52,310 bases of DNA from an uncultured Collinsella sp. (GCA_958445065.1 CAUCQW010000016.1:1-52310), one strand, 5' to 3'; shown: positions 1 to 9,374, counted from the first letter of the stretch. The notes: a model not told the origin generated them from the sequence alone. A program made the numbers and translations.

Positions 1-127
1 CCCCAGCACGACCCAAATCAATCCCCTACCCTCAAGAACATCGAATTACGTTTAATACAAAGAACTATCTTATATTGCCATACGCAGAACGCACGACATA
101 TCCACCAACGCAAGCGAAATAACCAGC

Positions 128-167
128 TAAAAACGAAAGCGACATTCCGAATAACGGAATGTCGCTT
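128..167 (-). terminator. Intrinsic terminator downstream of ileS
   Basis: A 13-bp perfect stem (137-149 with 155-167, 5-nt loop) is followed on the minus strand by a T-rich run (128-136). It reads as a Rho-independent terminator for leftward transcription leaving ileS, about 220 nt past the stop codon. Bases 1-127 hold no gene or clear signal that I can see. Confidence 0.65.
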
Positions 168-172
168 AATAG

Positions 173-199
173 CTTTCGACTAAAAACGCAAGTCGAAAG
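173..199. repeat. Inverted repeat next to the ileS terminator
   Basis: A 9-bp perfect inverted repeat (173-181 with 191-199) around an A-rich 9-nt loop. On the minus strand the loop is T-rich. It sits just before the terminator at 128-167 in the direction of ileS transcription and may be part of a compound 3' end. Confidence 0.5.
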
Positions 200-240
200 A
201 AAGCCTCTAGCTCCAGCAATGGAAACGCCGCGTTATCGTC

Positions 241-360
241 ACCAACAGCGAAAACGTCCCTAAGCGAGCAAGGTGACGTGAAAGAGGAGGGAAGCGTACT
301 TTGGTACGCGACCGACGATTGAACGTCAGATTGCCGCTTAGGGGCGTTTGCAGCGTCGGT
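241..360. repeat. Long hairpin element, copy 1 of a shared-core family
   Basis: The whole 120-nt block folds on itself. The outer arms pair 251-279 with 323-349, with small internal loops and a one-base bulge, and more weakly out to 241/360. The apex is a 6-bp stem, gcgtac-tttg-gtacgc (294-309). Between arms and apex are two unpaired strands, gaaagaggagggaa (280-293) and gaccgacgattga (310-322). The core recurs at 43689-43787 with different arms. There is no coding potential. It starts right where the hairpin over the ileS stop codon ends. Function unknown. Confidence 0.7.
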
Positions 361-392
361 AGGTTACGGCGTTCTACGAACGCCGTAACCTA
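360..392. repeat. Perfect 15-bp hairpin over the ileS stop codon
   Basis: Bases 360-374 pair perfectly with 378-392 around a 3-nt loop. The TAG stop of ileS (390-392 on the minus strand) lies inside the stem. No T-run follows, so it is not a standard intrinsic terminator by itself. It could protect the 3' end of the mRNA or work with the adjoining long hairpin. Confidence 0.6.
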
Positions 393-3191
393 CAAAACAT
401 CGGCGCAGCGCTTGCAAATATGTGCGTGGCCGTTGTACTCGCCGACGGTGGTGCGGTAGTTCCAGCAACGGTCGCAGCACTCGCCCTCGGCTGCCTCGAT
501 GGCAACGGAGAGTTCCTCGCCCGGGGTCAGCTCAACATCGGAAACGATGTAGAACTCAGCCAGGTCGACGGCCTTGTCGCCGGTCAGCAGCGCGTACATC
601 TCGGCAGGAACGACCGCCTTGACGCGGACCTGCTGGCTCTTAGTGAAGGTGCCGGCAGAACGGGCATCCTCAAGGGCCTTGGTCACGGCGCTACGGAGCT
701 CGAGCGAAGCCTCGAGCACGCCCTCGAACTCATTGGCCTCGTCGACCGTGATGGGCGACTTGTACCAATCGAGTAGCGCGGCGTACTTCTGGTGATCGAC
801 GCAGCCGGCGGGCGCATAGGCCATGGCCTCGTCGACCGTGTAGGACAGGATCGGCTGCAGGTCGCGCATGAGCATCGAGAAGAGCTCGGCCAGCACGGTC
901 TGGGCGCTGCGGCGCTCGAGCGAGCCGGGCTTGTCGCAGTACAGACGGTCCTTCAGGGCGTCGAGGTACACGTTGGAGAGCTCAGTAACCACGAAGTCGT
1001 AGAGCGCACGGTAGGCGCGCGGGAACTCGTAGCTGGCGTAAGCATCGTCGACCTCGGCCTGGACCTGAGTCAGGCGGGCAACCATGAGCTTGTCGAGCGG
1101 CAGCAAGTCGGCAAAGGCGACGCCGTCGGTCTCGGGCTCAAACTGACCCTCGAGCTCAGAGAGCAGGAAGCGCAGCGTGTTGCGGAAACGACGGTAGGCA
1201 TCGGACGTACGAGCGAGAATCTCATGGTCGATGGAGACGTCGGAGCTGGTGTCGACGGAGGCAACCCACAGACGGATGATGTCAGCGCCCATCTCGTCGC
1301 AGACCTTGTTGGGGTCGATGACGTTGCCGAGCGACTTGGACATCTTGCGGCCCTGGCCATCGAGCGTGAAGCCCTGCGAGACGACCGCCTTGTACGGAGC
1401 ATGGCCGTTGGCACCCACCGAGGTGAGCAGCGAGCTCTGGAACCAACCGCGATGCTGGTCGGAGCCCTCGAGATACACGTCAGCCGGGTACTCAAGCTCG
1501 GGTCGATACTCGCAGACGGCCTTCCAGGACACGCCGGAGTCCCACCACACGTCGAGAATGTCCTTATCAGCCTTGAGGTGATGGCCGCCACACTTGGGGC
1601 AAACGCAAGCCTCGCCCAGGTAACTCTCGGGAGCGTCGGTGAACCAGGCGTCGGAGCCCTTCTCGTGGAAGAGCTTGATGACGGCGTCGAGCGTGGCGTC
1701 GTTCATGACCTTCTCGCCGCAGTCGGCGCAAGTGTAGCTGGGGATAGGCACGCCCCAGTTGCGCTGACGGCTGATGCACCAGTCGGGACGCTGCTCGACC
1801 ATGGCGCCGATGCGGTTGGCGGCGTGAGCCGGATACCACTTGACGTTCTCGCGGACCTCTTTGCCAGCCTGCTCGCGCAGACCGGTCTTGTCCATCGAGA
1901 CGAACCACTGGTCGGTAGCACGGAAGAGCACCGGGTGCTTGCAGCGCCAGCAGTGCGGATAGCTGTGCGTGATCTTCTTCTCGAGGACCAGGGTGCCGCG
2001 CTCGCGCAGGAACTCGATGATGTGCGGGTTGGCCTCGTCGGTATCCATGCCGCTGAAGGGGCCGCCGGTGCCAAACTCCTCGCCGGTGTAGAACTTGCCG
2101 TCGTCATCGACCGGCATGCAAATGTCGGTGATGCCCTCCTTGAGGCAGGCGAAGTAGTCGTCGACGCCGTGACCGGGCGAGTTGTGGACGATACCGGTAC
2201 CGTCATCGACACCGACGTAATCGGCCAACAGTGCCACGCCCTCAACACCGTCAAAGATCGGCTGCTTATAGTGAATGTGATGGAAGGTCTCGGCGGGAAC
2301 CACATAGGGCTTGCCGTCGACCACAACCGGGGTGTACTCCCAGCCAAACTCCTCGCAGCACTTGGGAGCCAGGTCCTCGAGCATGACCTCGGCGCGGCCG
2401 TCGTGCTCAACGGCGACGTAGGCGGCACCGGGCTTGAGAGAAACTGCCTGGTCGGAGGGGATGGTCCACGGCGTGGTCGTCCAGATGATAAAGTCAACCG
2501 GGCCGTCGAAGTTCTCGAGGCCGGCGGGCTTGGAGGTCATCTCAAAGCGCACGAAGATGGACGGGCTCGTCTCGTCGGAGTACTCAATCTCGGCCTCAGC
2601 AAGTGCGGTATGGCAGTGCTTGCACCAGTGGACGGGCTTGTGACCGCGATAGATCATGCCCTTGTCGAACATGGCCTTGAAAACCTCGATGTCGGCGGCG
2701 TCATGCTGGTGATAGAGCGTCAGATAGGGGTTGTCCCAATCGCCGAGCACGCCCAGGCGACGGAAGCCGGCCTTCTGCAGCTCGATGTTCTCGACAGCGA
2801 ACTTGTTGCAAAGCTCGCGGATCTTAGCCGTGGAGGTCTGGTTGAACTTCTCGGTGCCGAGCTTCTCCTCGACCTTATGCTCGATCGGCTGGCCATGGCA
2901 GTCCCAACCGGGGACATAGGGAACCTCATAGCCCTGCATCATCCAGTAACGGTTGATCATGTCCTTGGAGATCTTGTTCATGGCGTGGCCGATGTGGATC
3001 GGGCCGTTGGCGTACGGAGGGCCGTCGTGCAGCACGAACTTCTTGTGACCCTCGTTCTTCTTCAGAACCTGCTCGTAGACCTTGTTGTCCTGCCAGTCCT
3101 TGAGTCGCTTGGGCTCGGACTTGGAAAGACCGGCACGCATGGGAAAACCGGTCTTGGGCAGATTCATCGTCTGCTTGTACTCGTTTGCCAC
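390..3191 (-). CDS. ileS: Isoleucyl-tRNA synthetase
   Basis: Class I aminoacyl-tRNA synthetase that charges tRNA-Ile in the cytoplasm, 933 aa, normal for the family. The HIGH motif (HIGH in PIHIGHA) is at about residues 66-69 and KMSKS at about 612-616. The C-terminus carries a zinc-knuckle pattern, CCDRC followed by CKRC. I place the start at the GTG at 3191 because GAAAGGGG lies just upstream and the next residues (ANEYKQTMNLP) suit the family. A longer reading to 3296 would run through the terminator of the T-box leader, so I reject it. Expression is expected to respond to uncharged tRNA-Ile through that leader. The stop codon is buried in a perfect hairpin. Confidence 0.97.
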   Translation of the reverse strand: MANEYKQTMNLPKTGFPMRAGLSKSEPKRLKDWQDNKVYEQVLKKNEGHKKFVLHDGPPYANGPIHIGHAMNKISKDMINRYWMMQGYEVPYVPGWDCHGQPIEHKVEEKLGTEKFNQTSTAKIRELCNKFAVENIELQKAGFRRLGVLGDWDNPYLTLYHQHDAADIEVFKAMFDKGMIYRGHKPVHWCKHCHTALAEAEIEYSDETSPSIFVRFEMTSKPAGLENFDGPVDFIIWTTTPWTIPSDQAVSLKPGAAYVAVEHDGRAEVMLEDLAPKCCEEFGWEYTPVVVDGKPYVVPAETFHHIHYKQPIFDGVEGVALLADYVGVDDGTGIVHNSPGHGVDDYFACLKEGITDICMPVDDDGKFYTGEEFGTGGPFSGMDTDEANPHIIEFLRERGTLVLEKKITHSYPHCWRCKHPVLFRATDQWFVSMDKTGLREQAGKEVRENVKWYPAHAANRIGAMVEQRPDWCISRQRNWGVPIPSYTCADCGEKVMNDATLDAVIKLFHEKGSDAWFTDAPESYLGEACVCPKCGGHHLKADKDILDVWWDSGVSWKAVCEYRPELEYPADVYLEGSDQHRGWFQSSLLTSVGANGHAPYKAVVSQGFTLDGQGRKMSKSLGNVIDPNKVCDEMGADIIRLWVASVDTSSDVSIDHEILARTSDAYRRFRNTLRFLLSELEGQFEPETDGVAFADLLPLDKLMVARLTQVQAEVDDAYASYEFPRAYRALYDFVVTELSNVYLDALKDRLYCDKPGSLERRSAQTVLAELFSMLMRDLQPILSYTVDEAMAYAPAGCVDHQKYAALLDWYKSPITVDEANEFEGVLEASLELRSAVTKALEDARSAGTFTKSQQVRVKAVVPAEMYALLTGDKAVDLAEFYIVSDVELTPGEELSVAIEAAEGECCDRCWNYRTTVGEYNGHAHICKRCADVL

Positions 3192-3234
3192 GGTACCCCT
3201 TTCATGTCGTGGGCGCGCACGCCCGTTGGGCACC

Positions 3235-3540
3235 AAAAAAGCGCCCGTCCCTACAAGCTGGGACGAAGCGCCACAAAACGGACTGTACGCCCGCAAAAGC
3301 TCTTCGTTTAACCACCCAGCTTAGATGCCCTCGCCCGCGTATTCGCGCGCTCGCATCCGTTACTCGGCTGGCCTGTATCGACGACCATCTCGGCGATATC
3401 TACTAAGACGAGCCTGTGCGACGCGTCCGTTGGGACCGCAGCTCCGGGGTGATTTTCATCGGTCGCATGCACGGGTTCTCAGCGCTCCCCGCTCTCTGTA
3501 ACATGCGGACGGCCGACTACTCGTCCCCATCAACGCTTAT
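3235..3540 (-). promoter_or_regulatory. T-box leader of ileS
   Basis: On the minus strand the leader shows GATGGGGACGAGTAG (Stem I entry, near 3517-3531), an AGAGAG motif (3492-3497), the GGGTGG T-box core (3312-3317) and a strong terminator: 3260-3271 pairs with 3241-3251, followed by six T (3235-3240). Order and spacing match a tRNA-sensing T-box that terminates unless uncharged tRNA stabilises the antiterminator. The synthetase downstream predicts tRNA-Ile as ligand. I could not fix the specifier triplet by hand. Confidence 0.85.
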
Positions 3541-3547
3541 GCGGAGT

Positions 3548-3576
3548 ATGCTAGCACGTTCCGCGCCGGCGAAAAA
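3548..3576 (-). promoter_or_regulatory. Candidate ileS promoter
   Basis: On the minus strand there is an extended -10 (TGCTAGCAT; hexamer 3548-3553) with a weak -35 TTTTTC at 3571-3576 and a 17-nt spacer. It lies just upstream of the T-box leader. The position is convincing, but the -35 is poor. Confidence 0.45.
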
Positions 3577-3677
3577 CCCTCAACACTGGTTTTATACGTT
3601 CGAAATTTCTCGCGGCTGTGGACCTTCTCTAGGAGCAAAATACCTGAAAGCACTTTATCGAAAGAAAGAAGGTTGCC

Positions 3678-4760
3678 ATGCGCACGATTGGAATGAGTGA
3701 TTATACCGTCGGCGAGGATTGCTTTACCGAGCTGCCCGCCGCACTGGCAGAGTACGGAGCGACCAAGGTCGCCATCATTGGCGGCAAGCGAGCCCTAGCT
3801 GCGGCGCTGCCGGGCATCGAGGCGGCGCTTGAAGGTACCGACGTCGAGATTCTGGAGACGCGCGTCTACGGCACCAACAGTACGCGCGCCAATATCGCCA
3901 AGGTCGTGAACTCCCCCGCTTGCCAGCAGGCAGACGTGCTTATCGCCTGTGGCGGCGGCAAGGCACTCGACACCGTCAAGACAGCGGCAATCGAGCTCAA
4001 GAAGATTGTCTTTACGGTGCCGACGATTTGCTCTAACTGTTCCGCCGCGACCGCCATTGCCGTCGTCTACAACGACGATGGATCGCTCGAGGGCTATTCG
4101 TACCCCAACCGACCGGCGCACATCTTCATCAATCCCAAGATCATCGCCGAGGCTCCGGCGGAGTACTTCTGGGCCGGCGTGGGCGACGCCCTGTCCAAGC
4201 AGCCCGAAGTCGAGTACGCCACGAGCGCCGGCGACCTGGAGCACACCGCCGGCCTTGGCCTGGCTCTTGCCCACACCTGTTCCGAGCCGCTGTTTACCTA
4301 CGGTGTTCAGGGTCTTGAGGACGTTCGTCAGAATCTGTCGAGCGAGGCCGTCAAGCAGATCGCGCTCGACATCGTGGTCAACACGGGCTATGTCTCGAAC
4401 CTGACCAACCAGAACGATTACTACTACAACTCGAGCGTGGCGCACGCGTTCTATAACGCCACCTGCAGCATTCCGCGTGAGGGCACCTACCTGCACGGCG
4501 AAGTCGTAAGCCTGGGCGTGCTGGTGTTGTTCGCCTACACGGGCGACACCGAGAACCTTGAGCGCTACGCCGCCTTTAACAAGCAGATGGGCCTGCCCGT
4601 GACGCTTGAGCAGGTCGGGCTTTCCGAGGCCGATATCCCTGCTCTGTGCAAGTACGCACACGCCACCAACGAGTGGAAGCAGGGCAACCCGGAGCCCTTC
4701 ACCGACAAGAAGTTCGCCGCTGCCATCAAGGCCGCCAACGCCTACGGCCACACGCTCTAG
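3678..4760 (+). CDS. Iron/zinc-dependent alcohol dehydrogenase, GldA-like
   Basis: NAD-linked dehydrogenase of the glycerol dehydrogenase branch, 360 aa. The nucleotide-binding GGGK is at 92-95. Candidate metal ligands are Asp170, His256 and His273, matching the usual Asp/His/His set. The region where glycerol dehydrogenases have TDAP reads SNCSAAT here (119-125), so the aspartate that contacts glycerol in that family seems absent. The substrate may therefore not be glycerol. AAAGAAGG precedes the ATG by a few bases. The gene is alone on the plus strand, divergent from ileS, and ends in a strong terminator. Family assignment is firm; substrate unknown. Confidence 0.85.
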   Translation: MRTIGMSDYTVGEDCFTELPAALAEYGATKVAIIGGKRALAAALPGIEAALEGTDVEILETRVYGTNSTRANIAKVVNSPACQQADVLIACGGGKALDTVKTAAIELKKIVFTVPTICSNCSAATAIAVVYNDDGSLEGYSYPNRPAHIFINPKIIAEAPAEYFWAGVGDALSKQPEVEYATSAGDLEHTAGLGLALAHTCSEPLFTYGVQGLEDVRQNLSSEAVKQIALDIVVNTGYVSNLTNQNDYYYNSSVAHAFYNATCSIPREGTYLHGEVVSLGVLVLFAYTGDTENLERYAAFNKQMGLPVTLEQVGLSEADIPALCKYAHATNEWKQGNPEPFTDKKFAAAIKAANAYGHTL

Positions 4761-4769
4761 GCCTAGCCC

Positions 4770-4810
4770 AAAACCACCACAAGGGAGCAGTGCCCTTGTG
4801 GTGGTTTTTT
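4770..4810 (+). terminator. Strong intrinsic terminator after the GldA-like gene
   Basis: A 16-bp stem (4770-4785 with 4793-4808) with a 7-nt loop, followed by T's. The start of the stem also gives T's on the minus strand, so it may serve the convergent DUF523 gene as well. Confidence 0.85.
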
Positions 4811-5264
4811 ATTGCTCCAGCATGCTGGGGTCGAACTCGCTAACCGGGATCACGCGATAACCGTGGCGGAGCAGTAAATCAACGAAGACGCCGTTGCCCG
4901 CCGTGAGGGTGCCACTGAATGTTCCGTCGTAGATGAGGCTCGCGCCGCACGAGGGACTACGGTCCTGCAGGATGCACGCGACGATCTCTTCCGGCCCACC
5001 CGCCTGCTCGCACATGTCGAGCGCACGTTGGGCGCCTAGGCGAAATTCCAGGTCAACGGACACGCCCTCGCAGGTACAGACCTCGCCGTTCACAATCTCG
5101 GACGGCTTGCGCGGCGTGGGCAGGCCCCCAAAGACCTCAGGGCACACCAAGAGGACCTCGGTCCCTGTACGCTCGCAGGCCTCGACCAACTCGCGATGAT
5201 AGTTGTCGAGCCCATTATACTTGCAGCTCTCGCCCATCAAACAGGCACTCACCACGATCTTCAT
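4809..5264 (-). CDS. DUF523 family protein
   Basis: A 151-aa protein with the hallmarks of DUF523 (YbbK-like): an N-terminal SACLMGESCKYNG, then CPEVFGGLPTPRKPSEI, and a cysteine motif SPSCGASLIYDG. The conserved cysteines suggest a metal or redox role, but the function is not established. I take the ATG at 5264, which has GAGAGGG six bases upstream. Earlier in-frame starts at 5270 and 5279 are possible. The gene begins only about 20 nt after the ftsH terminator, so its own promoter must overlap that region or it depends on read-through. Confidence 0.8.
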   Translation of the reverse strand: MKIVVSACLMGESCKYNGLDNYHRELVEACERTGTEVLLVCPEVFGGLPTPRKPSEIVNGEVCTCEGVSVDLEFRLGAQRALDMCEQAGGPEEIVACILQDRSPSCGASLIYDGTFSGTLTAGNGVFVDLLLRHGYRVIPVSEFDPSMLEQ

Positions 5265-5280
5265 TTCCATCCCTCTCAAG

Positions 5281-5319
5281 CAAAACGCCCCATTTGAGAA
5301 AGCTGCTCAAATGGGGCGT
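5281..5319 (-). terminator. Intrinsic terminator after ftsH
   Basis: A 14-bp perfect stem (5285-5298 with 5306-5319, 7-nt loop), followed on the minus strand by TTTTG. It lies 27 nt past the ftsH stop. Confidence 0.8.
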
Positions 5320-5345
5320 CGACGTTTACTGGCTCGACCGCGGCT

Positions 5346-7253
5346 TTACTGTTGCTTGGGCATCAGCGGATTCTCGCGCGTGAGGAGGTTCATGAACTCC
5401 TCACCCGTGATGGTCTCCTTCTTGTACAGATAACGAGCCAGCTCATGGAGCTTGAACTTGTTTTCCTTGAGGATCTGCAGGGCGCGATCGTGCGCGTCCT
5501 CGATCAGCTTAGCGACAATCGCGTCCACACGCTCGGCCGTACCAGGGGCGCAGGTGAGCGACGTGTCCTGATTGAGATACGCGTTCTGCACGGTACCGAG
5601 CGCCATCATGCCAAACTCGTCGGACATACCAAAGCGCGTCACCATATTACGGGCAAGCTTGGTGGCCTGTTCGATATCGTTGGCGGCACCGGTCGTCATC
5701 TCGCCAAAGATGAGTTCCTCGGCCGCACGGCCGCCGCAGTAGACGGCGAGCTTGTCCAAGACCTCCTGGCGTGTCGTCAGGAAGCGCTCGTCCTCCTCGA
5801 CCTGCATGGTATAGCCAAGAGCACCGCTCGTGCGCGGCACGATGGTGATCTTGGTAACCGGCGCGGAACCCTTTTGGCGGGCAGCGACGATAGCATGGCC
5901 GATCTCGTGGTAGGAAACGACCTGCTTCTCGTGGTCGGAAAGCACCGTGGACTTACGCTGTTGGCCGGCAATGACGACCTCCACCGACTCCTCGAAGTCG
6001 TCCTGGGTTGCACGCTTGCGACCCTCGCGAACGGCGCGCAGGGCGCCCTCGTTGATGATATTGGCCAGGTCGGCGCCCGAGGCACCGGGCGTGGCGCGGG
6101 CAATCGCGGTCAGGTCAATCGGCGGCTCGGTCTTCACACTCTTGGCGTGAAGCTCAAGGATGTTCTTACGGCCGGTCAGATCGGGCAACTCGACGGGGAT
6201 GCGGCGGTCAAAACGACCGGGGCGCAGCAGCGCCGGATCGAGACTGTCGGGGCGATTGGTTGCGGCAAGGACAACGATACCCTTGTGGTTATCGAAGCCA
6301 TCCATCTCGGTCAGCAACTGATTGAGCGTCTGCTCACGCTCGTCGTTGCCGTTAAAACCGCCGCCATCGCGCTTCTTACCGATGGTATCGATCTCGTCGA
6401 TAAACACGATGCACGGGGCCTTTTCCTTGGCCTGCTTAAAAAGGTCACGCACCTTGGCGGCGCCACGGCCGACGAACATCTCGACGAACTCAGAACCCGA
6501 AATGCTAAAGAACGGAACACCAGCCTCGCCGGCAACAGCCTTGGCTAGCAGGGTCTTACCGGTACCCGGAGGGCCAACAAGGAGAGCACCGCGCGGCAGC
6601 TTGGCGCCAATCTCCTCGTAGCGCTGCGGCTTCTCCAGAAAGTCGACGACCTCCTTGAGGGACTCCTTGGCCTCTTCCTGGCCGGCGACGTCCTTAAAGG
6701 TCACGCCCACGTCCTTGGAGGCGATCACGCGCGCGCCGGACTTACCCAGTCCGCCGCCGCCAAAACCGCCGCCGCCAAAGTTCATCGACGGGCCGTCATC
6801 GCCCATAGCCTTCTTCATGCGGCGGTTGAGCCACCAACCGATGAGGAAGAAAATCGCCATGGGAAGAATGAGCGTGAGCAGGTAGTAGGTCATCAAACCC
6901 GAGTTTTTATCGGGAACGACCGACTCCAGCGAAGCGCCAGACTCAAGCACGCGATCGGTAAAGCCCGCATCGTTCGGCACACCGGTCGTCTTATAGGCGA
7001 TGTTCTCGTCCTCGCCCTTCTTGGTGTAATAAATCGAGTAATCGTCCGTGTTGTACTCGACCTTGTCGACACTCTTCTTATCGAGCGCTTTGACAAACGT
7101 CGAGTAATCGGTCTTCGTAATCTGCTGCGTGTGACCGATGTTAGGGAACAGAACGGTCGAGAGCACGAGGTAGACGACGAAGGCGATGAGCACGTAGAGG
7201 ATCATATTCCGTCTACGCTTGTTGTCATCCATCTCCATCTGCTTGAACTCCAT
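5346..7253 (-). CDS. ftsH: ATP-dependent zinc metalloprotease FtsH
   Basis: Membrane-anchored AAA+ protease that degrades misfolded membrane proteins and short-lived regulators, 635 aa. Membrane segments lie at about 17-36 and 121-142 with an external domain between. A glycine-rich linker (about 160-172) precedes the AAA module: Walker A GPPGTGKT at 227-234, pore loop [10 protein letters not shown] near 256-265, Walker [10 protein letters not shown] at 281-289. The zinc motif is HEIGH at 449-453. In many FtsH proteins the pore stretch reads VGVGA; here it is VGRGA, a small deviation. Start choice between 7253 and nearby in-frame ATGs is uncertain because no strong ribosome site is visible. 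Confidence 0.96.
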   Translation of the reverse strand: MEFKQMEMDDNKRRRNMILYVLIAFVVYLVLSTVLFPNIGHTQQITKTDYSTFVKALDKKSVDKVEYNTDDYSIYYTKKGEDENIAYKTTGVPNDAGFTDRVLESGASLESVVPDKNSGLMTYYLLTLILPMAIFFLIGWWLNRRMKKAMGDDGPSMNFGGGGFGGGGLGKSGARVIASKDVGVTFKDVAGQEEAKESLKEVVDFLEKPQRYEEIGAKLPRGALLVGPPGTGKTLLAKAVAGEAGVPFFSISGSEFVEMFVGRGAAKVRDLFKQAKEKAPCIVFIDEIDTIGKKRDGGGFNGNDEREQTLNQLLTEMDGFDNHKGIVVLAATNRPDSLDPALLRPGRFDRRIPVELPDLTGRKNILELHAKSVKTEPPIDLTAIARATPGASGADLANIINEGALRAVREGRKRATQDDFEESVEVVIAGQQRKSTVLSDHEKQVVSYHEIGHAIVAARQKGSAPVTKITIVPRTSGALGYTMQVEEDERFLTTRQEVLDKLAVYCGGRAAEELIFGEMTTGAANDIEQATKLARNMVTRFGMSDEFGMMALGTVQNAYLNQDTSLTCAPGTAERVDAIVAKLIEDAHDRALQILKENKFKLHELARYLYKKETITGEEFMNLLTRENPLMPKQQ

Positions 7254-7270
7254 CTACTGGGGTTGATAAT
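7243..7270 (+). promoter_or_regulatory. Candidate promoter for cobO
   Basis: TTGAAC (7243-7248) and GATAAT (7265-7270) with a 16-nt spacer, about 60 nt upstream of the cobO start. It overlaps the beginning of the divergent ftsH gene. Confidence 0.4.
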
Positions 7271-7330
7271 GCTAACTAGAATACCCAACCCGGCCGGCGA
7301 TAAACCGACGCCGGGCACGAAAGGATAGAG

Positions 7331-7816
7331 ATGGCATCACTCGAAGTCGGCAAGGTTCAGATCTATACGGGCGATGGCAAGGGCAAAACCACGGCTGCGC
7401 TGGGATTGGCGATGCGCGCCACAGGTTATGGGCTCGACGTACTCATGCTGCAGATTGCCAAGAAGCTGCACTGCGCCGAGCATGATGCGGCACCACGCCT
7501 AGGGTTACGAATTGCACAGGCCGACCGCGACACGCCCGAGGCTTGCGCCGCACAGATCATGGAGCTCGCACGCGAGCAGATCTCACAGGTCGACGTTCTG
7601 ATTTTGGACGAACTCGGCGAGGCCATGCGCCGCGGCTTTGTGGCGCGAGAGGATGTCGAGGAACTAATCGCGATGAAACCCGACACCACAGAGCTCATAC
7701 TGACCTGCCGCGGCCTGCTGCCCCTCGCGGACCTCGCCGACCTGGTCACAGAAATGCGCCCCGTCAAACACTACTTCGACGAAGGCCTCCTGGCCCGCCA
7801 AGGCATTAAATACTAA
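7331..7816 (+). CDS. cobO: Cob(I)alamin adenosyltransferase, CobO/BtuR type
   Basis: Transfers the adenosyl group of ATP to cob(I)alamin to make coenzyme B12, 161 aa, slightly short for the family. The P-loop is GDGKGKTT near residues 15-22. The acidic motif LILDELGEAMRRG lies in the middle, and the C-terminus (TEMRPVKHYFDEGLLARQG) has the family's typical ending. AAAGGA lies about six bases before the ATG. No other cobalamin genes adjoin it, which suggests use in corrinoid salvage, but that is inference. Confidence 0.88.
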   Translation: MASLEVGKVQIYTGDGKGKTTAALGLAMRATGYGLDVLMLQIAKKLHCAEHDAAPRLGLRIAQADRDTPEACAAQIMELAREQISQVDVLILDELGEAMRRGFVAREDVEELIAMKPDTTELILTCRGLLPLADLADLVTEMRPVKHYFDEGLLARQGIKY

Positions 7817-7826
7817 TGAAACCGAA

Positions 7827-7901
7827 GGGGACGGAGGAAAACGGACATCGACATCACGACGGAGAGCAATGATCCGTTTCCCTCCGCCCCAAGGGATCAT
7901 T
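7827..7901. repeat. Intergenic inverted repeat between cobO and the MATE gene
   Basis: Bases 7827-7845 pair with 7873-7890 (18 bp with one bulge and one mismatch). A second nested palindrome, AATGATCC (7868-7875) with GGATCATT (7894-7901), overlaps the MATE stop codon. The two genes converge here and no other terminator is visible, so this may end both transcripts. The left arm contains GGGGAC, as does the hairpin at 28174. Confidence 0.6.
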
Positions 7902-9249
7902 AGGCGATGGCGCGGCCTAGCCAGTTGCCGCTGTGGTGGTAGATGGTGAACATCGTGGCCGTAATGAGCCAGGTTACGGGGTAGACCAGCAGTAGATGCT
8001 CGAGCGACGGATCGAAGGGCATGATCGCAAACACCCAAATCACCCTCAAGACAACGGTGCCAAAGATGGTGAGCATCATAGGCTGCAGACTCACGCCGGC
8101 GCCGCGAATGGAGCCCGACGCGTTTTCGATAATCGAGAAGATCGCGTAGAACGGCGCGATAAAGTGAAGAATCGTCGTGGTATACGCCGAAATCGAAGCA
8201 TCGTCGACAAACAGGCGCGACAACGGACCCGAGAACACCAGCAGCACGGCAGACAGGCCACCAATGAGCATAAACGACAGCACGAGCGACGTATGGTAGC
8301 CCTTTCGCATACGCTCGTAGTTGCGCGCGCCAAAGTTCTGTGCCGAGAACGTGGTAATCGACACGCCAAGCGCCTCGGTAACCATCCAGACAATGCCATC
8401 CAGGCGGCCCGAAAGACCCCAAGCCGTGGTGACATCGGCACCAAACGAGTTGACCGACACCTGAATCAAAACGTTGGAAATCGAATACGCAGCAGACTGA
8501 AAGCCAAGCGGCAGACCACACGAAATCATGCTCTTACAAATACCAGGATCAATGCCGAGTTTGGACAGTGAAAGCCGCCACGCACCCGGTGCGTGCATCA
8601 TACGAATCACGATCATCGTGGCATTGGAGCAAATGGTCAGCGCCACCGCGATGCCGCAGCCCAGAGCCTCCATATGAAGTACGGCAACGAAGATGACATC
8701 CAGCACCGCATTAACAAGGCAGCCGGAAGCGATGATCACAGCGGGCCCGCGCGTGTCGCCCACGGCGCGCAGCAATGCCGTTCCCATATTGAGCAGCAGC
8801 GCCGCAACCATGGCGGCAAAATAGCAACGGGCATAGGCCACGCCCTCGGCCAATAGTTCATGCGGCGTATTCATAAGCACCAGCATGGGCTCAACGAACA
8901 CTATGCCAAGAATCGAGAAAGCGATACCGCCCACCAGCGCGAGCGTCATGGCCGTGTGGACCGATCGGCTCAGGCGCTCGTCATCGTGCTGGCCAAAAAA
9001 CTGACCGGTAATAACGGCACAGCCAGCACCCACACCGACGCAAAAACCAATGCAGAGCTCGGTGAGCACCATCGTGGCCTGAATGCCACCCAGCGCGAGC
9101 TTGCCGCCAAACTGACCGACGATATAGGTACCGATAAGCGTGTATGCCTGCTGAAAGAACGAACTAAAGAAAATGGGAACGCACAGCGACAGCAGCTGCT
9201 GCCAAATGACACCCTGCGTTACATCGATAGCCGTAGATTTCTTAGCCAC
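7900..9249 (-). CDS. MATE family efflux transporter
   Basis: Integral membrane antiporter of the multidrug and toxic compound extrusion family, 449 aa, with about twelve hydrophobic segments in two similar halves (about 15-225 and 240-445). The N-terminal segment (VPIFFSSFFQQAYTLIGTY) and the polar site around GLSGRLDGIVWMVTEALG fit the DinF/NorM-like branch. The start is a GTG at 9249 preceded by GGGGAGG. The substrate cannot be read from sequence. It is a single gene ending in the inverted repeat at 7827-7901. Confidence 0.88.
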   Translation of the reverse strand: MAKKSTAIDVTQGVIWQQLLSLCVPIFFSSFFQQAYTLIGTYIVGQFGGKLALGGIQATMVLTELCIGFCVGVGAGCAVITGQFFGQHDDERLSRSVHTAMTLALVGGIAFSILGIVFVEPMLVLMNTPHELLAEGVAYARCYFAAMVAALLLNMGTALLRAVGDTRGPAVIIASGCLVNAVLDVIFVAVLHMEALGCGIAVALTICSNATMIVIRMMHAPGAWRLSLSKLGIDPGICKSMISCGLPLGFQSAAYSISNVLIQVSVNSFGADVTTAWGLSGRLDGIVWMVTEALGVSITTFSAQNFGARNYERMRKGYHTSLVLSFMLIGGLSAVLLVFSGPLSRLFVDDASISAYTTTILHFIAPFYAIFSIIENASGSIRGAGVSLQPMMLTIFGTVVLRVIWVFAIMPFDPSLEHLLLVYPVTWLITATMFTIYHHSGNWLGRAIA

Positions 9250-9374
9250 ACGCCCTCCCCACTAGCGTACGTCATACAACAAAACGGCAATTTAAGACCA
9301 AAGCCGACACCAGCTTAGCACCGACCAGCGTCGGCCGAAACGCCCCGAACCACAGCCCGGTGCGAAATATCTGT

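Noticed and set aside
360..392. Hairpin over the ileS stop as an intrinsic terminator
   Set aside because: The stem is perfect but no T-run follows on the minus strand. The T-tailed hairpin at 128-167 is the better terminator.
792..3311. Open frame of 839 codons on the plus strand opposite ileS
   Set aside because: It mirrors ileS in a G+C-rich genome, has no ribosome site and no recognisable domain. Similar mirror frames opposite smc (15269-18082), fakA (25572-27842), infB (35376-38000) and leuS (41101-43458) were rejected for the same reason.
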